Source of the DNA: Monomorium pharaonis
Taxonomy: Eukaryota > Arthropoda > Insecta > Hymenoptera > Formicidae
Assembly: GCF_013373865.1 (NCBI RefSeq)
Contig: NC_050472.1
Location: 6,133,276-6,197,275, forward strand
DNA: 64,000 nucleotides
Direction: 5' to 3'
Position numbers and translations under genes: made by a program. Positions 1 through 11,034 of this stretch are shown in pieces. Positions within the stretch are counted from its first letter, which is position 1. Each line of letters opens with the position of its first letter. A model generated the notes under the pieces. The model was not told the DNA's origin and did not search any database. It saw nothing but the letters and a program-made list of their open reading frames with translations.

Positions 1-2303
1 CGCCGCGCATCGCGCAATGATTATTTATCGTTGTCGTTAAATGGACAGCAATCGTTATACCGGTAATATTTCATCGTTGGTTTTTGTTTTTTTAAAGCAA
101 TGTTTTGCCATCACATTGTAACAGACGGCCGCTTTTACTTGATGACAGTTTGTTACGTGAACGCTGTGCTAACGCACTAGTTGCATCAATAATTGTTTTC
201 GAACGAATTGCAACGGATTTTACACAAGACACAAACGAAAATTTCGCTTAGACAACAATGTATGGAACTTTATAAAAAGTACTTCTTAAGAAATGTAATA
301 ATACGGACGTGTAATTAGAGTGTATCCTCTAATTACATATATAACGATTAAATATAATTATTTAATCATGACTTGAAAATATATGAAATAATGATATAAT
401 TTATTTGTTCATTAATTAATAATATTGAGAATAATCGCTGTGTTCGAGGTAAAGTACCAAAATACCGTAAATATTGGATTAAAAACTGTAACATTGTTTT
501 CACTTTGCATTAAATACTTAATTAATCTCCCTTTGAATCTCCATCAGTTTCGATTCATTTCTTCGGTATTAAAATTTTAAGTAGCACGAAGCGGACGATT
601 CTAGGAAAATACATTCTGTGTTAGTTGTGGTGATTTAGCACTATAAACTCGGCTAATCTTTCGAAATACCATCTTCTGTTTGCTCTCTCCTTAATTTTAC
701 TTTGTTTTCTCCTCGGTTTACAATAATAATCGGTTGTTAGGCACGAGAATTGTTCTCGGAAATCTCAGGATAAGCATGTACAAATGCTCGAATGCAAATT
801 AAAATTGTCTACTCTAATTTACAAGTAGCTCCACTTCCACATTATTTAAATGCGTTCTGAAATTATTAAATCATCGACATCCGGTGAAATTAAGGCGCCC
901 ATTCATTAGTCATTCTTTTTGGAACGCTATAAAGATATTTGCGTGGTTATAGTGAATCACAATTTACACATTTTTATTTACATTCTATAGATGATAAAAT
1001 GGGTAGAACATATTCAAGCGGATTATAATTCTTTACGGATCATATTCTCTTCTTTAAATTTTTCTAGATAAGATCTTAAACTTATTATAATAAATTACAA
1101 TAAAAATATTTTCTTGACGAAAGCAGCATATAATTTACAAATCTTTTAATTATGCGATTATAATTTACGTTCATCGTGCATCGTGAATAGAATTGAAAGT
1201 TATTGATACTAAACAGTCTCGCGTAAAAATTCAGGAAAGTTATTATATCTATTCATAATTCTTTCGCAATATATAACGCAGCTGCGGTCGTGAAAGGCAC
1301 AAATTTAATAAGCAATTTAATAAGCAATTCTTCACTGGATTTTTCTCGATCTAGAGAGAGCAGCGAGGTACCTCTCGAACTACTTACGTATTAAGAAAAA
1401 AAAAAAAACCGATTGATGATTCGAACGAGCGATAATCAGCCGCGTGTCTTGGGGACGCGACGATTTCTTTTCTGCGACGTCGACACCGTCGCGGGAATAC
1501 GTGCGCACTTTCGTGCGAGTCGCCGCGGTCTTATGAATATAATGTCGTCACGATTCCACGCTTGATTGTGAAACGGCGAGCGGTGCAATGCTGCACGTAC
1601 TAAACAATGGCCGCATCGCGCCGTTCTTGGCTATCATTCGCGTGCTTGCGCGTGCCGGACGAAGAAATCCGTATATACCCGCTTTGAGAAACGTCCGATC
1701 GACCGGTTGAGTAAGCTCTCTGTCGTCCAATAAAGCGATTAAGTTGTAACTGGCTTTTTGTAACGGAAAGCCTCCGTTTCTTTAACGATGCTAATAAGGC
1801 GCGACACGTGTCTCGGGAGAAAGTGTCGCGGGAGTATTGTCTAATAGTTTGCAGAAATCTATACACACTTCTCTATTAAAACTTTATTGTTTATATCTTT
1901 ATCAGTGAGGAATCTAATGTTGTTGGATCTAAATAAAATTGAAAGCACAAGAAATTGCCATTTTTGGGATGGGAGGGGGGGGGGGATAATAACATGGGAT
2001 TTTTGATTTTTATTCAACACGCTTTAATATTTTTAATTTTTTTTAATACAAAATTAATACAGAATTAATGTTTCCCAGCAGTGTTTCCTTACCGATAACA
2101 TTCCACGTAATAACCGGGCACTTTAAGTATTGTATTTGAGGCCCGGAACGTCGACGCGCCTTTGAGTAACGTTGCTTTATGCAACGTGACACGCGTTGCG
2201 CTTGCAAAGTATTGCGAATCCGACGTCTGGTAATGTGGCCGTGCACAATGGCAGGAAGACGGCTGAGAGAGCATTTTGCGGCTCTGTGTTGTGCGTCGGG
2301 ATG

Positions 2304-2354
2304 AAGAGGAGGAGGTGGAGGTGGAGGTGGAGGTGGAGGAGGAGGAGGAGGAGG
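2304..2354. repeat. GGA/GGT trinucleotide microsatellite
   Basis: This is a run of GGA units with interspersed GGT units. It creates poly-Glu or Val-Glu frames on the plus strand and a poly-Pro frame on the minus strand. Those frames are repeat artefacts, not genes. Confidence 0.85.
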
Positions 2355-3359
2355 ATGAGAAGGAGGAGACAGGCGAGGCAAACGAACGAAACCATCTCTT
2401 CGGCTATCGGACGGAGAGCTGCCCTCGTCCTACTCCTCCTACGATAAATCCCGCGAGTGCTGCATCTCCCGCGGACTGATGCGGCGCGTCCGAGCCGCAC
2501 GACGCGGTTGGGCTCTGTTATTTGTCTACAGGCAGCAGGATTGCGCACCATAAAATTATCGGCGAACGGGGCGGGCGTGCGTGCGTGCGCCGCGCCGACG
2601 GAGGAACGTGACCGTGAACAAGCAGGAACAGCCGAACAACGAGATGCCTTTCTTGCACGCGCGATCGGATCACTCGTTAACCCTTGCCGTACCGTGGAAA
2701 TAATTAAAATCGTGAGTGGCATAAAAATCTTTCGTGGCGCGCCGTTTAAATCCGATTGAGAAATCTGCGACTGGCGAAAAATGTACGGCGAATACGAAAC
2801 ATTCCTCCCTCTTCGTTCGGACACCGAATTGAAAATTTTGCTATGGGAATTAGCCCGGTCAGGATTTTATTTTGCGTAATTCCGTTTAATTATGTCTCTC
2901 TATCGAGTAATTCGATAGGGATCGCCTCGGGCATTGTAACCGCGTGCTCTTCGTGAATTTCCATGTAATTATTCCCGGGTAAATGACCCCTCGAGAGAGC
3001 CTAGCCGAGCTCATTGACAGTCGAACTATGCTCCCGTGACAGCAGCGGGACGTGTGTGCTTGACGGTTGAAACTTTCACAGACATAATTCTATCGTTAAC
3101 GAGAGACCGAGAAGAGTGGCAGTCCATGTCCACGTGGGCATTTTTCCAAATTGTCGATTAGATTACGCGCCGCGCGGAGGACTTCCGACGTAGGAATCTG
3201 TATTGCCTTTTAAACGCGTTCCTTCGCTTGGAGTCTCTCCTCCGGAGTACCGGGATTGCGTAACCGCGAGACGAGCGCTCACTATTATCACGGCGCGAGC
3301 TTTGGAAATCGTGTGTTGGTTTTAGCGCCTGTTTATTAGAGGATCGTTAATAATGAATT

Positions 3360-3394
3360 CGCGCGCCGCGTCCCGCCGTAGACCGCGGCGCGCG
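3360..3394. other. Perfect GC-rich stem-loop
   Basis: An 11-bp stem (3360-3370 paired with 3384-3394) made only of G and C encloses a 13-nt loop. It is visible directly in the sequence. No T-run follows it and no function is implied. Confidence 0.5.
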
Positions 3395-4476
3395 GATTAT
3401 CGCGAATGAAAATACGTTTTCTCTTCGAAGTATGTGGCACGAGGACGTTCTTTATGACTGCCTCTTGTCACCAGCGTGCGGCGCGGCGCGGCGCGGCGCA
3501 TGATTCGCATTACGATGCGTGTCGTCCGAGTGGGTTAAATATGTACGCGCCACGTATGGCGTTTCAAGGAACCCTGATTCACACCTCATTAAACTGGCCT
3601 ACAGATCTAAATCGGCGATCGCGGGTTTTTTTTTTCTTTTTTACCGTCGGCGTGATAACTTTTCTGCCTCATTAACGCGCTGGAAACGAGCATAGAGAAG
3701 TGATTCGGCAGAAATTAAATTGAGGAGAGAGAGAGAGGGGGGGGGGACGGTTTGAAATCGTATCGTCGTAATGTCTGTGTAAACTAGTTTATGCGTGACA
3801 TAACATAAATTTTAAACGCGACGAACCCCATCCGCCGTCCGTAGATTCTAATGTCATAATGAGATTTCACTGTAATATCTCTCGAAGTTATTATTCGCGG
3901 TCGGGCCGTGCGGCGTCCTAAAATCAATATGCATAAATCATCATTATTGAACGGCGTCCGCTTTTCAGCTGTCATCGTTCACTTTATGGACAGCGTCTCA
4001 TATATATATATTGAATAATGCAACGTGAACGTCCGCGTTTATGCGCGGATCGCCGCACTTATGTCGGAATAAGCCCGTAACGACGGGCGCGCATTCATGG
4101 GGCGTTTAACCCGCCATTTCTGGGGTATGAAAGTAATCGCACGTGGGCGCGTAAGTCTCTCTAAATAAGATTTCCGCGAGCCTCGCGCTCTCGCCTTCTC
4201 GCAACGCGTATATAGTATATTCGGGAGGAGGAAACGACCCGCGACGACGCGCGCCGTTCAGCCTACTTTCATAAGCAGAAAGCGCATCGCGGCACGTGCA
4301 TCTTGCGGCCTTTGTTCGTTTTGGCTCACGAGATCACGGGGCCCCCCCTACGGTTGTGCGCTAATTGATCGGGCCCAAGCGCGCAATTCCACTGCGATGC
4401 CCTTAGGGCATTCTCCGGTGAGATTCGATAATGAAGATGCGCCAGCACGACCGTTCTTAGAAGCGCAACGATGCGC

Positions 4477-4484
<8 letters not shown>

Positions 4485-4525
<41 letters not shown>
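4485..4525. repeat. (CT)n microsatellite
   Basis: About 20 CT units interrupted only near the start. Reading frames across it give Ser-Leu repeats on the plus strand and Arg-Glu repeats on the minus strand, which are artefacts. Confidence 0.9.
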
Positions 4526-4528
<3 letters not shown>

Positions 4529-5421
4529 GCGCCCCTTTCTTCTCTTCTTCCTTCCTCTACATTCGCCTTCCCTTTTCTTTTTTTTTTCGTTGTTTCTGTG
4601 CATCGTGGTTCGTTCAACGCATTCATATCTGGCTCTACTACCGAAACGGACTACTATTCGTTCGGAGATGCATCTCGATTCTATCCGCGGGTGTCTATAA
4701 ATTTGGTTAATAGAGCGGCATCGTCTTCTCGCCCCGCGGGCGCGAATTACGAAGCCGAGCGTGCCGGCACCGGAAAGCGATGATCGATGGTCACGAAGGG
4801 AGACAGAACCGCGATTCTTCTTCGATATCTTCCTTCCCTTAAATTCGATCCAGGTTTAATGGATTTGCGGCGCGAAATTATCCCGACGCTACCTGGCGTT
4901 TCTTAATTGTGTTATTTTTCCAATTACTTTTGCGGCGATTGTTAATATGAACGAACAGCTGAGAAAGGGATTTATGCAACTTATAAAATTCAGGGTATAT
5001 ATGTGTCACATCTGAAAGTATTTTTTACTACAAGTGAAAAAATTTTATGGATTGTTCTATTATTAACGTTTAAGTATCTGCGTAAAACTTAAGCATAATT
5101 CTCTTGTTGATTTAAAAGCTAATTTTAATTGGTCCTTATTTAAAATTGCGTCTTACAAATTTGATAAAAGTGACATTACGAACGAAATCAAATTGTTTAC
5201 GTATCCTAATAAAGATTCTAATAAAGATCCGTGCAACAAATTCGTTTGGATTCACTTTGTTTAAAAGTTATTTACAACTGCAGCAAAATTCTCTGAGCGG
5301 ATACGCGCATTTGGCGCGATGTAAGAATTTGAAAAATAATTTCGTCGAGGGTGGAGATCGAACGGGAAGATATAAAAATGCGGCGTTTAAAAAAATCGCC
5401 GTAATAAATCATACCGCTGAA

Positions 5422-5526
5422 ATGAAAGATGCGGAGAAGGTCTTCGGCGCAGCTCGCCACATCTTCATCGGCCTCGTTTGCGCAGCTTGCGTTCTTCTCA
5501 TAATTCTCTGGCCGGTGGCCAGTTAG
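5422..5526 (+). CDS. Putative 34-aa single-pass membrane micropeptide
   Basis: This is a short ATG-started frame of 34 codons plus TAG. The N-terminus is polar (Met-Lys-Asp-Ala-Glu-Lys-Val-Phe). It is followed by about 20 hydrophobic residues rich in Ile, Leu, Val, Cys and Ala, ending in Trp-Pro-Val-Ala-Ser, so it predicts a tail-anchored or single-pass membrane peptide. The start has G at -3 and A at +4. Codons from Asp3 on favour C or G in the third position (gag aag gtc ttc ggc; cgc cac atc ttc atc ggc ctc), unlike the AT-rich DNA just upstream. The frame stays open upstream to about 5146, so this could instead be the end of a longer exon; a weak acceptor-like CTGCAG lies at 5278-5283. An AATAAA lies downstream at 6408. 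Size and layout recall insect SERCA-regulating micropeptides (sarcolamban type), but that is a resemblance only. Coding status is unproven. Confidence 0.4.
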   Translation: MKDAEKVFGAARHIFIGLVCAACVLLIILWPVAS

Positions 5527-5900
5527 TCGCGATCGTACATACGTGCTCCTCGAGAGGGGTCGATTCCGTGAAAAAGCAGTTATAAAACCAAGGCGCCTCG
5601 TAGCGCGTGGAGGTGAACGAAAAAAATCGCGCGAGGCCGTAACACGTCGGGATTTATTTCGCGAACGGGACGTTAACGTCCGTATCTCTAGATAAAGTAT
5701 GTTGAAAAAAAGGCGGTGAACGACAACGGAATGCTAGGATACCTTCTAATGTACGAGGTACGCGATATACATTCATGTATGACACAATAATCTGTGCAAA
5801 TGTGGCGAGATTTGCAGACGGATTCTTTTTGAAGATTAGTTACTTTACATTTTGTACAGTATGACGTTTTCATTATTATTTAATAATACTTAGCTTAATC

Positions 5901-5939
5901 ATACTAAATTACTCGTAGTTTACTCGAGTAATTTAGTAT
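5901..5939. other. Perfect 15-bp AT-rich inverted repeat
   Basis: Arms 5901-5915 and 5925-5939 are exact reverse complements around a 9-nt loop. A second, imperfect ACTCGAG/CTTGAGT palindrome follows directly at about 5950-5970. It could extrude as a cruciform or form an RNA hairpin. No element boundaries are seen. Confidence 0.6.
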
Positions 5940-7332
5940 AATTATAATTACTCGAGTTTACTTGAGTAGACGAAGTTGTCGATAATAACGGTATAGTTGA
6001 AGTGAATGCTTTTGCGAACGTTCATTTCGAAGAGGATAAATTTAAGAATCTCTCCCCTTTCGATGCCTACTTCGGATAGTCTCGTCCTCCTACATGATAG
6101 TAATCTTTCAGGAGATGAATAAGCGTGTATACAAGCGTAACAGGGTCATTTTTAACAAGGCACGGCTGTATTTATCATCGCACCTGTCGTCCCCGCGTTA
6201 CAAGCTTTCATTTGGAGGTTGATCGTGTGTCGAAAAGACGAACGGCCGGCTCGGACCTCGTTCATTGTAGAATCGATTACTTTGGCTCTCGTACGGATCC
6301 GATTCTTACAAATGGCTACACAATGAGAATATTTCGACGGTCTCTCGCAGCTCTCCGAGCGAGCCCAGGCGAGCCCTTTTAACGTTGTTGGACGTCAGCT
6401 CGTGGTGAATAAACGTCGGTGCTTTGTCACGAAGTAAGAAGCGACGAGGGTATCTTTACGTCGACGTCAGCGCGTCTGTGAGACACCACGCGAGTTGACG
6501 TAACGTTAATTTAGATGTGACAATTTGTGTGACCTTCTTTCTATTATCCTGTGGCACACGCGAAAGCATTGTGTAATAGACGAGATGTATAAAAACGAGA
6601 AAACGTGAAGGAAGAATTAACCTTGCTTTAGAGAGCAAACGTGACTGGCTGGACCACGTTCAAACATGAAGCGCAAACAAATGAATTTCTCACATCTAAT
6701 TTAGCTTTATTTAAATGTTCTCTTCAAATACATCTAGTACTCACAAATGTAGTGCCATAATGCATCAGGCTTTACGTGTTTAAGTAGTATTGATAAAAAG
6801 AGTTTTTGATTTATCAAATAGATGTTTTAATTATACAAAAATCTATTAATTTAAAAAAGTCATTTAACGTAATGTGTAATATCTGATTATAAACAGTTAT
6901 TTCAGGATTGTGCTAGGATAAAAAAAAATGTTCTTTTTAAAATGATAAATTTTTTCCCGCTCCTTTGTAATTCTGAATTGCTTGCTTTAGTTTTTTATCA
7001 TCAAGGACAACAAAAATATTCTTATTTAAAGTATAGTATTCTTTACGGGAGAAAAATAGAGTCTGTTGACTTAATTACTTAACGATTGTACAACACTTAA
7101 TATTTGAAGAAAACAAGCATTTAGCATTGAAGTCAACGAGCGAAGGCCAGATGGAAGAGTCAACGAAATTTATATTTTAGTCACGTACTTCATTGACCAA
7201 CTCTTTTAGCCTAACTCACTTTAAATACCTGGCTATCGTCAGATTAATCAGCATTGTTTTTTTTTATGTGTAATCTTATATTCAAAAAATTTTTTTTTAT
7301 TACAGCACTTAGTGTGTTTTACATAAGAGCTA

Positions 7333-7360
7333 ACACACACACACACACACACACACACAC
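7333..7360. repeat. (CA)n microsatellite
   Basis: About 14 CA units, followed by a short GCGCGC stretch and an ATATAT run. Confidence 0.9.
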
Positions 7361-7622
7361 GCGCGCACATATATAGAAGGAAATTCCTAAGTAACGTCGT
7401 GCATGCAATGTTTGACAAGCATATTTTAACTTTCTCTTCGCCGCGAAGATTTTCGTCATGTTAGTCAGCACGAAAAGCAATTGCGATCACGTTTGTTAAA
7501 TATTAGAATACCCAGATGAGTCATTGCGATTAAAGAATTACAGCTATTAGCTCGAAAAGAAGTAGTACAAGGGTTACTTAAAAATTTCTATCGTACAATA
7601 TTTCCATATTTTTTTTGCAATC

Positions 7623-7804
7623 TAACATCTCTCGCTTTCTTAAAATTTACAAAGATAATCTTTCATTTAGTTTGCACTCTCTTCATTTCATAAGAAACAC
7701 TCTCTTTATTTTATAACATCTCTCACTTTCTTAAGATTTATAAAGAGAATATTTCATTTAGTTTGCACTTTCTTTATTTCATAAGAAATGCTATGCTTTT
7801 ACAA
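7623..7804. repeat. 91-bp tandem duplication (two units)
   Basis: Unit 1 (7623-7713) and unit 2 (7714-7804) share start, middle and end blocks, for example TAACATCTCTC, TTTCATTTAGTTTGCACT and ATTTCATAAGAAA, with about ten to fifteen substitutions. It is a moderately old tandem duplication in AT-rich DNA with no coding content. Confidence 0.75.
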
Positions 7805-8396
7805 GAAATGTTATAAATGTATGTGATATATATATATTAAACGCCTCGCAGATGAGAAATCGCGGAGCGGTTCGAGGTGCGAGTTGCTGGTCTTTGGTAC
7901 GCAAAGACGTTTCCAAGGTCCGCTAATTATCCTGACTCCGAACAATAGCCGCGAGCGTGGCGGGACGCGAAGAGTAGAGAAGGACAAAGACTCAATCGAG
8001 CTTAAACCATACGTAAACAATGCTGTTTGGTACACAGGGTGTCCCGTTGCAAACATTGAATAACTCACGTAACTTGAGCATGATAGTTATTTCGGTTGAA
8101 AAACCGGTGAATAAGTCTAATGATTAAATTAGATAAATCATTTTGTGCATGAAAATATTCAGTTTAGTAGGCAAATGTTTTAAAACTCTATTTTAATAAC
8201 ATATACAAAATTTTAAAAACTTAATTATTACCTATACTTTAATTTTTATTATAACAATTTTAATTTAAAAATTAATATTTTTAAAATTAAAATTTGTTAT
8301 AAATTTAAGATAAAGATAATTTTATATTATATTAATTAGTGCAGTCGACTGCAATCAACCGAAAATACAATTTATTAACACGTAGTCGTCTTATAA

Positions 8397-8398
<2 letters not shown>

Positions 8399-8431
<33 letters not shown>
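8399..8431. repeat. (AG)n microsatellite
   Basis: Uninterrupted AG dinucleotides, about 16 units, just upstream of the duplicated tRNA-like segment. Confidence 0.9.
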
Positions 8432-8436
<5 letters not shown>

Positions 8437-8846
8437 ATATACAATCTTTTATATATACAAATATACACATAACAATTTTTAAGCCGTTTAATGGTAATAT
8501 AATAAGTTACATTGTTATTAAAATTTAAATTAATTAATATTAATTTACACAATTAATATTTATTATTTCACATAATTAAAATTTTTTAATATTTTATATA
8601 TATATTAATTAAGTTATACTGTTATTAAAATTTAAATTACTTTTCTAGTGTTTTAAATTTACTCAGGATATTATAAATTATACGCTAGAATTTTTACGCA
8701 TAATATGTACTAAAAATTTATTTGACTATTGATTAACTAAATTTAACTTGATTGATGAACTAAATACGACTAAAGATCACAAAAATGGAAGTGTTAATTC
8801 AAAGTGCATTTGTTTTAAGCTTCACATTTTAAGTTCCACATCTCAT

Positions 8847-8995
8847 GTCAGAATGGCCGAGCGGTCTAAGGCGCCAGGTTACGGTCTTGTGAAAATCTGA
8901 GAGACTTTCATAGAAAGAAAGAGTCTTAGAAGATTTCAGAAATTAGACTTTTCTGGTCCTCTCCGAGGGCGTGGGTTCGAATCCCACTTCTGACA
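8847..8995 (+). tRNA. tRNA-Leu-like gene with ~65-nt intron or insert (copy 1)
   Basis: The acceptor stem GTCAGAA pairs with TTCTGAC, followed by discriminator A. The D-arm/A box is TGGCCGAGCGG. A long variable arm (CCTC loop GAGG) marks a class II tRNA, and the T-arm GTGGG-TTCGAAT-CCCAC contains the B box. A T7 pol III terminator follows within 10 nt. The body matches tRNA-Leu(CAA)-type genes, which often carry introns. The anticodon stem pairs as CCAGG/TCTGG, but the expected CTCAAG anticodon loop is absent: TTACGG follows the stem. The anticodon therefore cannot be read, and the gene may be a transcribable pseudogene or a tRNA-derived RNA. The insert differs completely from that of the copy at 21285. 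Confidence 0.6.
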
Positions 8996-9060
8996 AATTT
9001 TTTTCTCAATTTACATCATTATTTAAATACCGCATCATTTTGATGACATTATTTCGTCGT

Positions 9061-9126
9061 CCGAATACCTCGCCGAGATGAATTCCACGTAATTTTGAAC
9101 GACGCGAGTTCAATCCTGCTGACTCA
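9061..9126 (+). pseudogene. tRNA-like 3' half, degenerate (copy 1)
   Basis: The stretch ends in a T-arm-like GCGAG-TTCAATC followed by a damaged 3' strand, then TGACTCA and a T8 run a few bases later. The equivalent in the other copy (21518-21541) has an intact T-arm. A CGCCGAGATG element upstream resembles an A box. No complementary 5' acceptor strand is visible. This is a weak call. Confidence 0.25.
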
Positions 9127-9563
9127 AATATAATTCTTTTTTTTTTATCTTATATCTTGAGGGTTTTTACATATTACGTATATTACCACCTAAAACATTA
9201 TTACGCTTTTCATTATTTTTATATTGTTACGACATTTATACGTTTTAAGATTATTTTGCTTAGACGTGAAATCTTTTTGCTTTGATCTGTCATTATTATA
9301 TAAGGTGCCTCCGCGCAAAGAATTTTTACCACATTTCTTAATATTTTTATTTACTAATCTTTTAACAATAAAACATTTTTAACATTTTTAAAGAGCGTAG
9401 ATTTTTATTTTTGTCTCTGATGCTCGCAAAATGAATATATCGGAAGATTTTAATAACATTGAATAATAAACAACTATTTGATCTAATAATTTCTAATTTT
9501 GTGATTCAAATTTTAATTTTAAAATAAAAAAATATGATATATTTTTTAACTTCAACAAATTAT

Positions 9564-9842
9564 GGATGTATCGGATTGAAGTTCAAAATGGTACAAAGTT
9601 GCTAAAAATTTGTAAAATTGTTCTTTAAGTTTTCCTAACGTACTGCAAAAAATTGAAAACACATCCACTAAACGGTTTTTGCTGAGTTATAACAATTTAC
9701 TTTTCACTGATTTTACATGGTATCTTTTTCTATCTTATGGAAAAAGACGATTTTGACGGATGAAACAGCTAAAAAAGGCATAGATATTTAAGTATTTCAA
9801 ATTTCATGCACTTTTGTCTAAGATTGTATGTCCGATACACCC
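9564..9842. mobile_element. Possible small inverted-repeat (MITE-like) element
   Basis: Ends carry inverted GGATGTATCGGA (9564-9575) and TCCGATACACCC (9831-9842), which match except for one position. About 255 bp of AT-rich non-coding DNA lies between. It lies next to the right edge of duplication copy 1 and has no counterpart in copy 2. The superfamily is not assignable from the sequence alone. Confidence 0.4.
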
Positions 9843-10885
9843 TTAAATGTCTAACCAGTTAAAATATTGCAGTTAGTTACTCAAAATATCGGCCACCCGA
9901 CCACTGGATTTTCCTTTTCTCCGCCACGGATGCGTATCCGTATTATCTCTCGCTTTCGCATTACTTTCATCTTCCGCAACGCCGCCGGCGGAAGATTGCC
10001 TGCCTCGCTCGCGAGGAATAAAATTACAAGCCGCATTTTGAAGTCGGCTTAATTAACTCAAGTAACCTTGTTCGAAATCGAGCATTGTGAATCCTTTCAT
10101 CCTGTCATCTGTCTTGCAGGGCCAACAGTCTAGCATTTATAATACATCCCGAGAGGAGGGGAGAAAGAGGATATCCTTATCCTAAGAGCGGACGCGCCTT
10201 TTTTTTATTCGAAACCGCGTTTAAAGGACCGCGGTGTGCTCTCGTATCCGGAAGGACGAAACGTGTTTGCGGGACCGGGTTACCCATATAAGGGATTCGA
10301 GACTGTCTACTTATTCCGATTGCATGCTCCTCCGTGCTCAGCCCGTTAGCTCTCCGACGCGACGGTGGCAGGCAGCTCGGTCCACTCTCTCGCTCGTCCG
10401 CCGCCCACAAACACGCAAATGAAGATATCCACTGTGTTTACACACGCGGGCCGGCCGGCCTGGCCGACCGGCCCCGGTGGAGGCCAACGTCTCGTAAGTG
10501 TGTCGCTGGCTTTACGGCGGGCTGAAAAACGGCCGGCTTATTCCTCGTCCGGCCTTGCCTCTCGCCACCCAGTTGTTGCCCGCGAGGGTTCGTCAATCCC
10601 TCCCGTCACATCCTTCGTCGTATCGGCTTTTCGTCGTTGTCGCGACGCGGAATCGCGATTAAACCACCGGTGTCGAGGGGATAATACGTACGCGAGGAGA
10701 TCGCGCCGTAGTTTTTGACGGGGCGATCCGCGATAACGTCGCGCCGCTACGTGTCTACGTGTTTAATGAACCGCGGAGCGCATCGATGCTGCCGGTGCGC
10801 GCGATCCGGATCGCGGTGCCGATGAATGCGTCAATGATTGCAGCGAATATCTGCTACATTTAATTTATTGGTTTACCGACGTTTC
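9843..10885. other. Non-coding, CpG-rich stretch
   Basis: Overlapping frames are open on both strands because stop codons are rare in GC-rich DNA. None shows a recognisable domain. An acceptor-like pyrimidine tract ending TTGCAG lies at about 10114-10119 without a plausible coding exon after it. Confidence 0.5.
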
Positions 10886-11034
10886 TACACGAAGAGAATT
10901 TTCTCTTGAAATTTACCTTCAAAATCTGCTAATTGTGGGAGAATGCGTAACCCCGAGGAATTTTATTATACTTTTTAGTAAAATTTCCTAGCAGATTTTG
11001 AGGATAAATTTTAAAGGAAAATTCTCTCCGTGTA
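10886..11034. mobile_element. Foldback MITE-like element, short form (~149 bp)
   Basis: The element is a near-perfect hairpin. The left arm starts TACACGAAGAGAATTTTC and the right arm ends GAAAATTCTCTCCGTGTA; pairing continues inward through CAAAATCTGCTA/TAGCAGATTTTG. TA on both outer edges is consistent with a TA target duplication. The same termini occur at 22365-22677. There is no coding capacity, so it would be a non-autonomous, possibly Tc1/mariner-type element (inference). Confidence 0.65.

Larger units (their letters stand above)
1..5421. other. Non-coding stretch, AT-rich then CpG-rich
   Basis: No open frame here has convincing coding character; the long frames overlap CT or GGA microsatellites or lack ATG starts. 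Positions 1-1440 are AT-rich. From about 1440 the sequence alternates with CpG-rich blocks. A 12-base G run lies at 1974-1985, a GGA/GGT trinucleotide run at 2304-2354, and a perfect GC stem-loop at 3360-3394. I see no conserved protein motif on either strand. It may be intronic or intergenic. Confidence 0.6.
5527..7622. other. Non-coding, AT-rich stretch
   Basis: No credible gene is seen. It contains a perfect 15-bp inverted repeat at 5901-5939, an AATAAA at 6408-6413, a (CA)n microsatellite starting near 7333, and long AT-rich tracts between 6660 and 7330. Open frames here are short and lack conserved motifs. Confidence 0.55.
8527..9553 (+). repeat. Segmental duplication, copy 1 (contains tRNA-Leu-like gene)
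   Basis: This ~1 kb segment recurs in direct orientation at 20976-21968. The similarity covers about 320 bp upstream of the tRNA-like gene (landmarks AACTTGATTGATGAACTAAA and ATCACAAAAATGGAAGTGT) and about 550 bp downstream (landmarks TCGTCGTCCGAATA, GATGCTCGCAAAATGAATAT and AACAACTATTTGATCTAATA). Differences are scattered substitutions and small indels, except inside the tRNA-like gene, where the central part is unrelated. The right edge is close to an inverted-repeat element at 9564. Boundaries are approximate, by eye. Confidence 0.85.

Noticed and set aside
4311..4332. Sequence resembling insect miR-375 (TTTGTTCGTTTTGGCTC)
   Set aside because: It has an extra T in the seed-proximal part and differs at the 3' end, and I see no convincing hairpin partner arm.
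10081..10180. Acceptor-like pyrimidine tract ending TTGCAG at ~10119
   Set aside because: The sequence after it has early stops in some frames and no donor or coding signature; kept only as a note.
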